DNA of 60,312 nt from Thiobacillus sp. (GTDB taxonomy: Bacteria; Pseudomonadota; Gammaproteobacteria; Burkholderiales; Thiobacillaceae): positions 1-60,312 of the forward strand of contig JAUXVT010000079.1 in assembly GCA_030680405.1 (NCBI GenBank), read 5' to 3'. A program made the translations under genes and the position numbers. Each line of letters starts with the position of its first letter. Within the stretch, counting starts at the first letter, position 1. This document shows, in pieces, positions 29,022-36,796 of this stretch. The notes under the pieces were generated by a model. The model was not told the origin of the DNA. It saw only the letters and a list, made by a program, of their open reading frames with translations, and ran no database searches.

Positions 29022-30371
29022 TCACTCCTTCCACTTGCTGACGGTGTAGCGCGACAGGCGCACGTCTTCTGCCCAGAAGTCCATTGGCAGCCCCGCCTTG
29101 CGTTTCAGATGCGCCATAAACTCGGCCGGCTCGGGCAGCTGCTCCCACACCTGCGGTAGGAAGGTGCTTCTGAAATGCCGATACTCGAAGACCACGCCGT
29201 CGACATTGGGCCGCAAGCTGGTCAGCGCCGTGGCTTCGTCGCCCACCGCCAGTGCTTCGCTCGGTGAAAGCACTGAAACCTCGACCCGGATCTCGTCGAA
29301 TTCCACGCGCGAGAGCGGCATGAAACGCGGGTCGCGAAACGCCGCCGCCACGGCGTTTTCCCGCACATCCAGCCCCAGCGGGCGGTGCGCTTCCAGGGTG
29401 CCGATGCAGCCACGCAACTCACCCTGCCGGGTCAGGGTGACGAAGCTCGCGCCCGGCTCCGCAAGCCAGCCGGCCTGCGCAGAGGATGACACCTCATGCC
29501 CCAGTTTCGAGGCGATTTCTGAACGCGCCAGCTTCAGCAGGGTCGAGCCTTTCTCCGCGTCCGGCTGGTCCGCCTCGGCTTCGGCCTGGAATGCGAAGGC
29601 GGCATAGCCGACCACCCGCTCCGGGTCGCCGGCGGTGTCGCTGGAATTGCGCACATCCAGTTTGATCGCACGCAGGCCATGCCGGCGCGCCGCCAGCAAC
29701 AGACCGTTGACCGGCGTGGCGCCGCAGGCCTGCTCGTGGCTGAGGTGCGAATCCAGCGCCAGAATGGCATCGACAGTGCCGCCGTCCACCTTGCGGGCCA
29801 CAGCATCGGGCAGAAAATGCGACAGGTCGGAACTGATCACAATCAGCGTCTCGTCGCCGCCCCACACCTTTTCCAACACCTCGGCCACCTCGGCAGCGGT
29901 CGCCTCGCCCACCGCCAGCGGCAGCAGCTGGAAATCCCCCAGCATCTGCTGCAGGAAAGGCAGTTGCACCTCCAGCGAGTGCTCCATCTGGTGCGCCGCT
30001 GCGCTGCGGATTACCTGCGGCAAGTCACTCAGCTGCTGCATGCCCTCGCGATCCAGCTGCACCTCGCCGAGCGGCGTGGCAAAGCGGTCCGCCTCGGGCA
30101 GCGCCAGTCCGCGCACATAGACGCGATGGGTGGGGCCGAGCAGCACCACCCGGCGAATGCGACCGCGCAATGCCCCCAGCTGCGAATAGGCGCTGGCGGC
30201 GACGGCACCGGAATAGATATAGCCGGCGTGCGGCACGATCAGCGCCTTGGGCGGACGCGACGGCGCACCTGCCCTGGCATTCGCCAACAGGTCGGCAAGC
30301 GTTTGCTTGAGAACAATGGGGCTGTCGGGGTAGAACAATCCCGCAACAGCGGCAGGCCGGATGGTAGGCAT
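29022..30371 (-). CDS. AmmeMemoRadiSam proteins B and A fused (Memo-AMMECR1), 449 aa
   Basis: Residues 1 to about 262 form a Memo-like domain with candidate metal ligands His48 (VPHAGYIYSG), His82 (GPTHRVYVRG) and Cys216 (EQACGATPVNG), matching the positions of His49, His81 and Cys244 in human MEMO1. Residues from about 275 on form an AMMECR1 domain with the signature ELRGCIGTLEAH. In many organisms these are separate genes; here they are one polypeptide, which implies direct cooperation with AmrS. The ATG at 30371 is preceded by GAGGGA at good spacing; an alternative ATG lies at 30389. It is the first gene of the operon, divergent from the histidine kinase gene. Confidence 0.92.
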   Translation of the reverse strand: MPTIRPAAVAGLFYPDSPIVLKQTLADLLANARAGAPSRPPKALIVPHAGYIYSGAVAASAYSQLGALRGRIRRVVLLGPTHRVYVRGLALPEADRFATPLGEVQLDREGMQQLSDLPQVIRSAAAHQMEHSLEVQLPFLQQMLGDFQLLPLAVGEATAAEVAEVLEKVWGGDETLIVISSDLSHFLPDAVARKVDGGTVDAILALDSHLSHEQACGATPVNGLLLAARRHGLRAIKLDVRNSSDTAGDPERVVGYAAFAFQAEAEADQPDAEKGSTLLKLARSEIASKLGHEVSSSAQAGWLAEPGASFVTLTRQGELRGCIGTLEAHRPLGLDVRENAVAAAFRDPRFMPLSRVEFDEIRVEVSVLSPSEALAVGDEATALTSLRPNVDGVVFEYRHFRSTFLPQVWEQLPEPAEFMAHLKRKAGLPMDFWAEDVRLSRYTVSKWKE

Positions 30372-30505
30372 ACGATATTCCCTCATCAATCAGCTTAGTA
30401 AATGTGGGGGAATTGCCATGATTTCAAGTCAGGCCTGCCGGGAAACACGTTTCCGCCGATAATGTTGCGGGCCAGATCGTAATCGTTTCAGCAACCGGGA
30501 GGAGT

Positions 30506-31972
30506 ATGGTTTCATCCAAAACGGCCGACGAAGGCGCGCTGTTGAAGGCGATTCTGCAGGAATCGGCTACCGAGGTGCTGGTCTTTGACGCGGACACCCT
30601 GCGGATCATCCAGGCCAACCCGTCCGCGGCAAAAAACCTGCAATATCCGCTCAAGGCCTTGCAGAAGCTGACACCGCTGGATTTTCTGGCACCCGAGGAC
30701 GGGCCGGCATTCAACACCCTGATTGCCTTGCTGAGAAACGGGAAAAAGCGCCGCACCGCACTCAATGTGCACTGCCGCCGCCGCGACGGCACCCGTTATC
30801 CGGTCGAAGCCCGGCTACTCTATTCGAGCGATCACGACAACCCGGTTTTCATCTGCATCGCCAACGACGTCAGCCAGCGTGAAGCCGCGCGGCAGGCGTT
30901 GTCGGAATCGGATTTGCGCGCAATCGTGGCGCATATCCCCGGCATGGCCTTTCAGATCACGCGCAAGCACGATTCTCCGCCCGTTCTACGCTACGCCAGC
31001 GAGCAATCCGCGCAGTTGCTCGACATCGAGGCGGCCGCCCTCTGCGCCGAACCGGAACGTTTCTTCAAGCTGGTCGTGGAAGAGGACAAGGCCGACTATC
31101 TGGCCCGGCTGGCCGAAGCCGGCGGCGGTCACATGAGCTTCAACTGGGAAGGGCGTATCTGGATGAAAACCTGGGAGGACGTGAAATGGGTGTCGATACG
31201 CGTCGGCCAGCGCAGGGTGGCCGGCAATCTAATCTGGGACGGCATCATGCTGAACGTAACGCACAGCAAGCAGGCCGAAGCCGAAATCCGGCATTCGCGG
31301 GCACAACTAAGCGCGCTGGCCTCGCATGTCGAAAAGGTCAAGGAGCAGGAACGCGTCCACCTTGCCCGGGAGGTACACGACGACCTCGGCGGCAATCTCA
31401 CCGCCATCAAGATCGTTCTGTCCTGGCTGAAGGACAACCTGCCGCCCGATGCTCACCGGCTGATCCAGCGCACAGACTATCTTGACAAGGTGGTCGACCA
31501 TACATTCGAGGCAGCCCACCGCATTGCGTCCAACCTGCGGCCGGCTGCGCTGGATCTGGGCATCGTCCCGGCCATCAAGTGGCAGCTTCAGCGCTTTGCC
31601 CGCAATACCGATATCGCCTACAGGTTCAATGCGACCGACGAGCCCATCCCGCTCGATCCCGACGCCGCGATTGCCGTGTTTCGCATCGTGCAGGAAGCGC
31701 TGACCAATGTCGCCAAGCACGCGCGCGCCACCCAGATCAGGCTCAGGCTCGTCCGCAACCCGGACAGCCTGCTGGTCACCCTCACCGATAATGGTCGCGG
31801 CATTCAGCCCGTGCGCAGCGACGAGGGCAAGCATGCTTTCGGCATCCTCGGCATGACAGAACGCGCGGCTGCGCTGGGCGGCGAATTCAGTGTGCGGCCG
31901 GGCAAACGCCAGGGCACTCAGGTCAGTCTGCGCGTCCCCTTGTCCGCCGCCTCGCCAGACGCAGCGGAATGA
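30506..31972 (+). CDS. PAS-domain sensor histidine kinase of the NarX/DegS (HisKA_3) type, 488 aa
   Basis: A soluble sensor kinase: a first PAS domain at about residues 12-130, a second PAS-like domain at about 135-255, a HisKA_3 dimerisation domain with phosphoacceptor His291 in REVHDDLGGNLTAIK, and a HATPase_c domain (VQEALTNVAKHARA, TDNGRGI, FGILGMTERAAALGGEF). No membrane segment is seen, so it should sense a cytoplasmic signal. The ATG follows GGGAGGAG. The response regulator gene starts 40 bases downstream. A short palindrome GGAAACACGTTTCC at 30441-30454 lies in the shared control region with the divergent amr operon. Confidence 0.9.
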   Translation: MVSSKTADEGALLKAILQESATEVLVFDADTLRIIQANPSAAKNLQYPLKALQKLTPLDFLAPEDGPAFNTLIALLRNGKKRRTALNVHCRRRDGTRYPVEARLLYSSDHDNPVFICIANDVSQREAARQALSESDLRAIVAHIPGMAFQITRKHDSPPVLRYASEQSAQLLDIEAAALCAEPERFFKLVVEEDKADYLARLAEAGGGHMSFNWEGRIWMKTWEDVKWVSIRVGQRRVAGNLIWDGIMLNVTHSKQAEAEIRHSRAQLSALASHVEKVKEQERVHLAREVHDDLGGNLTAIKIVLSWLKDNLPPDAHRLIQRTDYLDKVVDHTFEAAHRIASNLRPAALDLGIVPAIKWQLQRFARNTDIAYRFNATDEPIPLDPDAAIAVFRIVQEALTNVAKHARATQIRLRLVRNPDSLLVTLTDNGRGIQPVRSDEGKHAFGILGMTERAAALGGEFSVRPGKRQGTQVSLRVPLSAASPDAAE

Positions 31973-32012
31973 CGGCATAATCGCTCAAAATAATCAGCAG
32001 AGAACGACCCCA

Positions 32013-32660
32013 GTGGCTACCGCTAAACCGTATCGCATCCTTATCGTCGACGACCATGCCATCGTCCGCGAAGGGCTCAAGCAGATTCTTGCCGAAGTCG
32101 ACGACATCGAAGTCGCCGGCGAGGCCGACTGCTCCAGCCGTGCCCTGCAGATGGCCCGCCTGGAACCGTGGGATCTGGTGCTGATGGACATTTCCATGCC
32201 CGACCGCAGCGGCCTGGAAACGCTGGAACTGCTGAAAAAAGAGCATCCCGGCATCAAGGTGCTGATGCTGTCCATGCACCGGGAAACCCAGTATGCCGTC
32301 CGCGCGCTGAAAACCGGCGCGGCCGGCTACCTCAACAAGCAAAGCGCGCCGGCCCAACTGGTCGACGCCATCCGCCTGGTCGCCTCGGGCAAGAAATACA
32401 TCAGTGCCGAAGTCGCCCAGGAGCTCGCCAGCCAGGTCAGCGGCGAGCGCGCCGGCCTGCCGCATGAAACGCTGTCCAACCGCGAATACCAGACCCTGTG
32501 CATGATTGCCTCCGGGCTGCCCGTCTCCGCCATTGCCGACAAGCTGGCCCTGTCTGTCAAGACCATCAGTATGTACCGCGCCCGCCTGCTGATAAAGATG
32601 CAGCTCAAGAACAACGCCGAACTGACCCATTACGCCATCAGGCAAGGGCTGCTTGATTAA
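32013..32660 (+). CDS. NarL/FixJ-type response regulator, 215 aa
   Basis: The receiver domain has acidic pocket Asp13/Asp14 (ILIVDDHAIVREGL), phosphoacceptor Asp59 (LVLMDISMPD) and the switch lysine in the LNKQSAP region. A LuxR-type helix-turn-helix at the C-terminus reads LSNREYQTLCMIASGLP and KTISMYRARLLIKM. The start is a GTG at 32013. It is the cognate partner of the preceding kinase by adjacency. Its targets are unknown; the divergent amr operon is the nearest candidate. A palindromic repeat pair immediately downstream probably ends transcription. Confidence 0.9.
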   Translation: MATAKPYRILIVDDHAIVREGLKQILAEVDDIEVAGEADCSSRALQMARLEPWDLVLMDISMPDRSGLETLELLKKEHPGIKVLMLSMHRETQYAVRALKTGAAGYLNKQSAPAQLVDAIRLVASGKKYISAEVAQELASQVSGERAGLPHETLSNREYQTLCMIASGLPVSAIADKLALSVKTISMYRARLLIKMQLKNNAELTHYAIRQGLLD

Positions 32661-32666
32661 GATTTA

Positions 32667-32739
32667 TTCGTCATCCCCGCGCAGGCGGGGATCCAGTTGC
32701 TTGAATTGACCGGGTTCCCACCTGCGCGGAAACGACGAA
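32667..32739. repeat. Inverted pair of 30-bp REP-like repeats after the response regulator
   Basis: TTCGTCATCCCCGCGCAGG and its continuation at 32667-32696 recur in inverted orientation at 32710-32739 with several substitutions. The CCCCGC/GCGGGG stem at 32674-32690 can fold by itself. The pair resembles bacterial interspersed mosaic elements and may serve as a terminator. The sequence ACGAAATCGAATAAATCAGC just after it recurs near 50302. Confidence 0.6.
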
Positions 32740-32784
32740 ATCGAATAAATCAGCGATTCCCTGAAACGGTAATAACTGCGGCAT

Positions 32785-32950
32785 CGCGATGACCAAACCT
32801 TTCGGCCCGGGGCGGGCCTCCCGCATCTTCTGTAGAAGCGGCGCCCTCGCCGCGAATGCCAGCCCGTAGGAGCACCCGCAAGGGGTAGGCCGTGGTTGTA
32901 AAGCCGATTAATCGGCAACAACCACGCACCACCCGCAAGGGGTAGGCCGC
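32785..32950. repeat. Composite dispersed repeat (GGGAGGC module plus family A hairpin)
   Basis: The stretch 32803-32825 holds a CGGCCCGGGGCGGGCCTCCC module. At 32866-32926 lies a family A unit: GTAGGAGCACCCGCAAGGGG, then CGTGGTTGT and ACAACCACG arms around an inner CCGATTAATCGG palindrome. A second CCCGCAAGGGGTAGGCCG copy follows at 32932-32949. Related units occur at 54286-54336 and 55250-55362. The rest of 32661-33109 holds no gene I recognise. Confidence 0.7.
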
Positions 32951-33109
32951 TATCCTGTCCTTTCAGCCAGGTCATACCTCCTCCAGGTGATAGCCTGCAG
33001 CGCGCGGAAATACTGGGGTTTTCCCACCCTAATCCGCCCTTCACCCCACCTCTGCCCGCCTTACCATGCGAGGCATAGTAAAAGGCCCAAGCGGTGCCGG
33101 AGCGCAAAC

Positions 33110-34696
33110 ATGGCTGAACCCAGCGTCAAGATCAACCTTTCGAACCCCACTGAGGTGGCGCGCGAAACTCTGCGCCGCCTTGCCATGCGGCGGATTTCCC
33201 CGACTCCGGACAACTACCAGACCCTGTACGAGGAAATCGTTGGCGTGCCCAGCGCGCCGGCCAACACGGCCTCCGCCGAAACGGCGCTGGCCGGACTGGT
33301 CAGCGACCTGCAGGAGCATCACCCCGCGCTGTCGGCCCAGGTAGCCAGCCTCAACAAGGCCATCGGCAAGAGCGACTGGCGGCAATGCAGCTGGCAGCTT
33401 TCAGAAATCGCCGTGCAGCTGAAGCCGCAGCCAATCAGGCCGCAGGTCGACAGTGGCGATCGCGCGCAGGGGGAAAATCTGGCCCAGCTGCGCGAACTGC
33501 TGGCAAAAACCCTGGAATACGGCGTGGTGTCGCAGCTGTCGCACAATCCGCGCCTGGTGGAAAAAACCCAGCAGCTCGCCGTCGCCGTGCGCGAGGCCGA
33601 CAGCGCCGCCACCCTGCGCAACGCCGCATCCGGCCTGAAATCGCTATGGGTCAGCATCGAACTGCAGGCATCCGACGCCCACAACCAGCAGGAAACCCTC
33701 AAACGCATTTTGCTGCTGCTGGTGGAAAACATCGGCGAGCTGCTGGACGACGACACTTGGCTGCGCGGCCAGCTCGACATGGTGCAGCAAGTCATTGCCG
33801 GCCCGATCAGGATCCAGTCGCTGCAGGAAGCGGAAAAGCGGCTCAAGGAAGTGATCTACAAGCAAGGCATGGTCAAGCATGGCCTGCGCGAAGCCACCGC
33901 CACGCTGAAAGCCACCATGACCACCTTCGTCAGCCGCATGAGCGATGCCGTGGCGGCAAACGACGAGTACCAGGGGAAAATCGCCTCCCACATTGAACGC
34001 ATCAGCAACACCGAAGACGTGGTGGAACTGAACCGAATCCTCGAGGGCCTGCTGGAAGAAACCCGCGCGGCGCAGACGGACAGCCTGCGCGCCCACGAGC
34101 AACTGATCCAGGAGCGCGACGCCGCCCTGCAGGCCGAAGGCCGCATCAAGGAACTGGAAACCGAACTCGCCCAGATGAGCACCCTGGTGCGCGAAGACCC
34201 GCTGACCCGCAGCCTCAATCGGCGCGGGCTGGACGACGAATTTGCGCGCGAGGCCTCGCGCGCCGACCGCTACAGCGCCCCGTTCTGCATCGCCGTGCTG
34301 GACATCGACAATTTCAAGGCGCTGAACGACAAGCGCGGCCACCAGACCGGCGACGAAGCCCTGGTCCATCTGGTCAAGATCGCCAAGGAAGAACTGCGGC
34401 TCACCGACCACATCGCGCGCATGGGCGGCGAGGAATTCCTCATCATCCTGCCCAATACCCCGCTCGCGGAGGCCGCGCAGATCATCACCCGGCTGCAGCG
34501 CAGCCTCACCAAGAAATATTTCCTCGACAACAACGACAAGGTGCTGATCACCTTCAGCGCCGGCGTCGCCGAGCGCATCGCCGGCGAACCACAGGAAGTC
34601 GCCATCGGACGCGCCGACAACGCCATATACGAAGCCAAGCACAGCGGCAAGAACCGCGTGTGCCTGGCGCCTGCCGCGCCCGCGGAAGCGGGATGA
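33110..34696 (+). CDS. Diguanylate cyclase with a long N-terminal helical region, 528 aa
   Basis: The C-terminal GGDEF domain (about residues 360-520) synthesises cyclic di-GMP. The active-site motif is GGEEF at residues 439-443, a functional variant. The inhibitory I-site RLTD lies five residues before it, so product feedback is expected. About 350 N-terminal residues are mostly helical, with a coiled-coil segment just before the cyclase (EERDAALQAEGRIKELETE region), and no recognisable sensor or membrane segment. The ATG at 33110 is preceded by GGAG. It lies directly upstream of fliC and near the PilZ flagellar brake gene, so a motility role is likely. Related GGDEF proteins start with the same NPTEVARETLRRLAMRRI-like segment. 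Confidence 0.9.
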   Translation: MAEPSVKINLSNPTEVARETLRRLAMRRISPTPDNYQTLYEEIVGVPSAPANTASAETALAGLVSDLQEHHPALSAQVASLNKAIGKSDWRQCSWQLSEIAVQLKPQPIRPQVDSGDRAQGENLAQLRELLAKTLEYGVVSQLSHNPRLVEKTQQLAVAVREADSAATLRNAASGLKSLWVSIELQASDAHNQQETLKRILLLLVENIGELLDDDTWLRGQLDMVQQVIAGPIRIQSLQEAEKRLKEVIYKQGMVKHGLREATATLKATMTTFVSRMSDAVAANDEYQGKIASHIERISNTEDVVELNRILEGLLEETRAAQTDSLRAHEQLIQERDAALQAEGRIKELETELAQMSTLVREDPLTRSLNRRGLDDEFAREASRADRYSAPFCIAVLDIDNFKALNDKRGHQTGDEALVHLVKIAKEELRLTDHIARMGGEEFLIILPNTPLAEAAQIITRLQRSLTKKYFLDNNDKVLITFSAGVAERIAGEPQEVAIGRADNAIYEAKHSGKNRVCLAPAAPAEAG

Positions 34697-34821
34697 ACAG
34701 GATGGACAAGCAGATTGTTGCGACCACCCCAACAGCGCGAACCCGTAGGAGGGGGGCGTTGCCTCTTGATGAATAACTTGTATCTACAAATTCTCACCAT
34801 GAAGTTTTTTGCAAAGCAGCC

Positions 34822-34848
34822 TTAACTTTCTCCAACCCCCGACGATTC
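34822..34848 (+). promoter_or_regulatory. Sigma-28 (FliA) type promoter of fliC
   Basis: TTAACTTT at 34822-34829, an 11-base spacer, then GACGATTC at 34841-34848. The consensus is TAAAGTTT, 11 bases, GCCGATAA. It shares GNCGATTC with the better match before cheY. The fliC start is about 95 bases downstream. Confidence 0.55.
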
Positions 34849-34942
34849 CTCACACAACGGCGGTTCATGTGGCCCAAGCGGGCAAACCAAAGTTGACGGC
34901 ACCAGAGAGCCGGAACAATCGACCCACTAAAGGAGAAATATC

Positions 34943-36337
34943 ATGGCAGCAGTAATCAACACCAACATGGCTTCGCTGAATGCGCAGCGCAACCTGGGCA
35001 CCTCGCAGTCCGCGCTCAACACCTCGATCCAGCGCCTGTCTTCCGGCCTGCGCATCAACAGCGCCAAGGACGACGCGGCCGGCCTGGCGATTTCCGAGCG
35101 CTTCACTTCGCAAATCCGCGGCTTGACACAAGCTTCCCGCAACGCCAACGATGGAATTTCACTGGCACAGACCGCTGAAGGCGCGTTGGGCCAGGTCGGT
35201 GAAGCGCTGCAGCGAATCCGCGAACTGTCGGTACAATCCGCCAACGCGACCAACAGCTCGTCTGACCGCGCCGCCCTGCAGCAGGAAGTCAGCCAACTGG
35301 TCAGCGAGATCAGCCGCATCGGCGACACCACCAGCTTCAACGGCCTGAAAATCCTGGACGGCTCTTACACCAATCAACAGTACCAGGTTGGCGCCAATGC
35401 CGGCGAAGTCATCAACGTCTCGGTGGCCGACTCACGCTCGTCCCAGCTCGGCGCAACAACCGCGACCAGCAGCGCAGGCAGCACAGGCGTAACGATCGCC
35501 GGCGGCGCATTCAGCGTCAACGGCACAGCAGTAACCACTACGGGCGTTACGACCTTCAGCGGCCTCGTCGATGCCATCAACGCGAAATCCGGCGTCACGA
35601 ATGTGACCGCGTCGCGCGCTACCACCAACACGCTCGATACCGGCGCCTTCACGGCTGTAGCCGCAGGCAAAACGGCACAACTGACGATCAATGGCACCGC
35701 CATTAGCTTCACTCCTGCAACTGGCGACACCGCGCAGCATGCTGCGGATCAGATCAACAAATCTGCCACTCAGACCGGCGTTACGGCCACCGTCGATACC
35801 GGCAAAATCGTTCTGTCCTCAGCCAACGGCGCAGATTTCACCGTTCAAGATACCAGCGTTGCCGCAGACGCTGTCAACGGTGTTGCACTGACCGCGGGCA
35901 TCACCACCACAGCCGCAACCTACAATGCCGGCATCACCTTGTCGGCAAAACTGGGGACGACGATCAGTGCTACGGGCGCGTTGGCGACCAGCTTGAATCT
36001 TGCTGGCGTTACACAAGTCGATTACAAAGTGGCGACGATGGATATCTCGACCGTTGACGGCGCGAACAAGGCGCTGGCGGCCGCGGATGCCGCGCTGACT
36101 CAGATCAGCAGCACCCGTGCGCAACTGGGCGCGGTTCAAAACCGTTTCTCTGCCGTTGTCAGCAACCTGGGCGCCGCTTCGGAAAACTTCTCCGCAGCTC
36201 GCAGCCGCATCATGGATGCCGACTTCGCTTCCGAGACCGCTTCGCTGACGCGTGGCCAGATTCTGCAGCAGGCCGGTACCGCGATGCTGGCGCAGGCCAA
36301 CTCGCTGCCGAACAACGTGCTCTCGCTGCTGCGTTAA
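34943..36337 (+). CDS. fliC: Flagellin, 464 aa
   Basis: The filament subunit. The conserved N-terminal D0/D1 region begins MAAVINTNMASLNAQRNL and includes RLSSGLRINSAKDDAAGLAI; the C-terminal D1/D0 region ends AGTAMLAQANSLPNNVLSLLR. Between them, residues about 180-370 are a Thr/Ala/Gly-rich variable domain. The start is preceded by AAAGGAGAAA. The gene is exported by the type III flagellar apparatus with FliS as chaperone, and fliS lies three genes downstream. A strong hairpin follows the stop codon. Confidence 0.97.
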   Translation: MAAVINTNMASLNAQRNLGTSQSALNTSIQRLSSGLRINSAKDDAAGLAISERFTSQIRGLTQASRNANDGISLAQTAEGALGQVGEALQRIRELSVQSANATNSSSDRAALQQEVSQLVSEISRIGDTTSFNGLKILDGSYTNQQYQVGANAGEVINVSVADSRSSQLGATTATSSAGSTGVTIAGGAFSVNGTAVTTTGVTTFSGLVDAINAKSGVTNVTASRATTNTLDTGAFTAVAAGKTAQLTINGTAISFTPATGDTAQHAADQINKSATQTGVTATVDTGKIVLSSANGADFTVQDTSVAADAVNGVALTAGITTTAATYNAGITLSAKLGTTISATGALATSLNLAGVTQVDYKVATMDISTVDGANKALAAADAALTQISSTRAQLGAVQNRFSAVVSNLGAASENFSAARSRIMDADFASETASLTRGQILQQAGTAMLAQANSLPNNVLSLLR

Positions 36338-36363
36338 GTAACAAACAGGCGCGCGAGCGCCTG

Positions 36364-36406
36364 GACGAAGCGGCGGACCAAGGGTTTTCCTTGCTCCGCC
36401 TTCGTC
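36364..36406 (+). terminator. Long stem-loop downstream of fliC
   Basis: GACGAAGCGGCGGA and TCCGCCTTCGTC pair around an inner CAAGG/CCTTG stem. No T-run follows, so it may act as a partial terminator or 3' mRNA stabiliser separating fliC from flaG. Confidence 0.65.
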
Positions 36407-36429
36407 GCACCTAGATTAGGGGAAACATC

Positions 36430-36786
36430 ATGTCTATTGGAAAAGTCGATTCAGTTGACCTTGCCGCGATGCGGCAGGCCCCTGCACCCGCGCCTACTCC
36501 TGTTACGCCCGCGCAACGAGCCACGCTCGACAATCCCGTTTTCGCGCCCGCGCAACCTGCCACCCAGGCGGCTGTCGCTGCCGCCGTGCAGTCGGCCAAT
36601 GCGTACGTGCAATCCGTTTCTACCAACCTCAAATTTTCGCTCGACCAGGACAGCGGACGCACTGTCGTCAGGATGATCGATACCGAAACCGAGGAGGTGC
36701 TACGCCAGTTTCCCAGCGAGGAAATGCTCGCCATCTCCGAATCCATCGACCGCATGCAGGGTCTGCTGATCAACCGCGAAGCCTGA
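36430..36786 (+). CDS. flaG: FlaG family protein, 118 aa
   Basis: A small cytoplasmic flagellar protein. The Pro/Ala-rich N-terminus is followed by the conserved FlaG core: VQSVSTNLKFSLDQDSGRTVVRMIDTETEEVLRQ split into NLKFSLD, SGRTVV and IRQFPSEE-like parts (here LRQFPSEEMLAI). FlaG proteins influence filament length in several bacteria. It lies between fliC and fliD, the usual position, and its stop is 10 bases before the fliD start. The start is preceded by AGGGGAAA. Confidence 0.92.
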   Translation: MSIGKVDSVDLAAMRQAPAPAPTPVTPAQRATLDNPVFAPAQPATQAAVAAAVQSANAYVQSVSTNLKFSLDQDSGRTVVRMIDTETEEVLRQFPSEEMLAISESIDRMQGLLINREA

Positions 36787-36796
36787 GGAACCGACC

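Noticed and set aside
32660..33110. Regularly spaced repeats considered as a CRISPR array
   Set aside because: Repeats are palindromic, of differing length and without uniform spacers or cas genes; they are REP-like.
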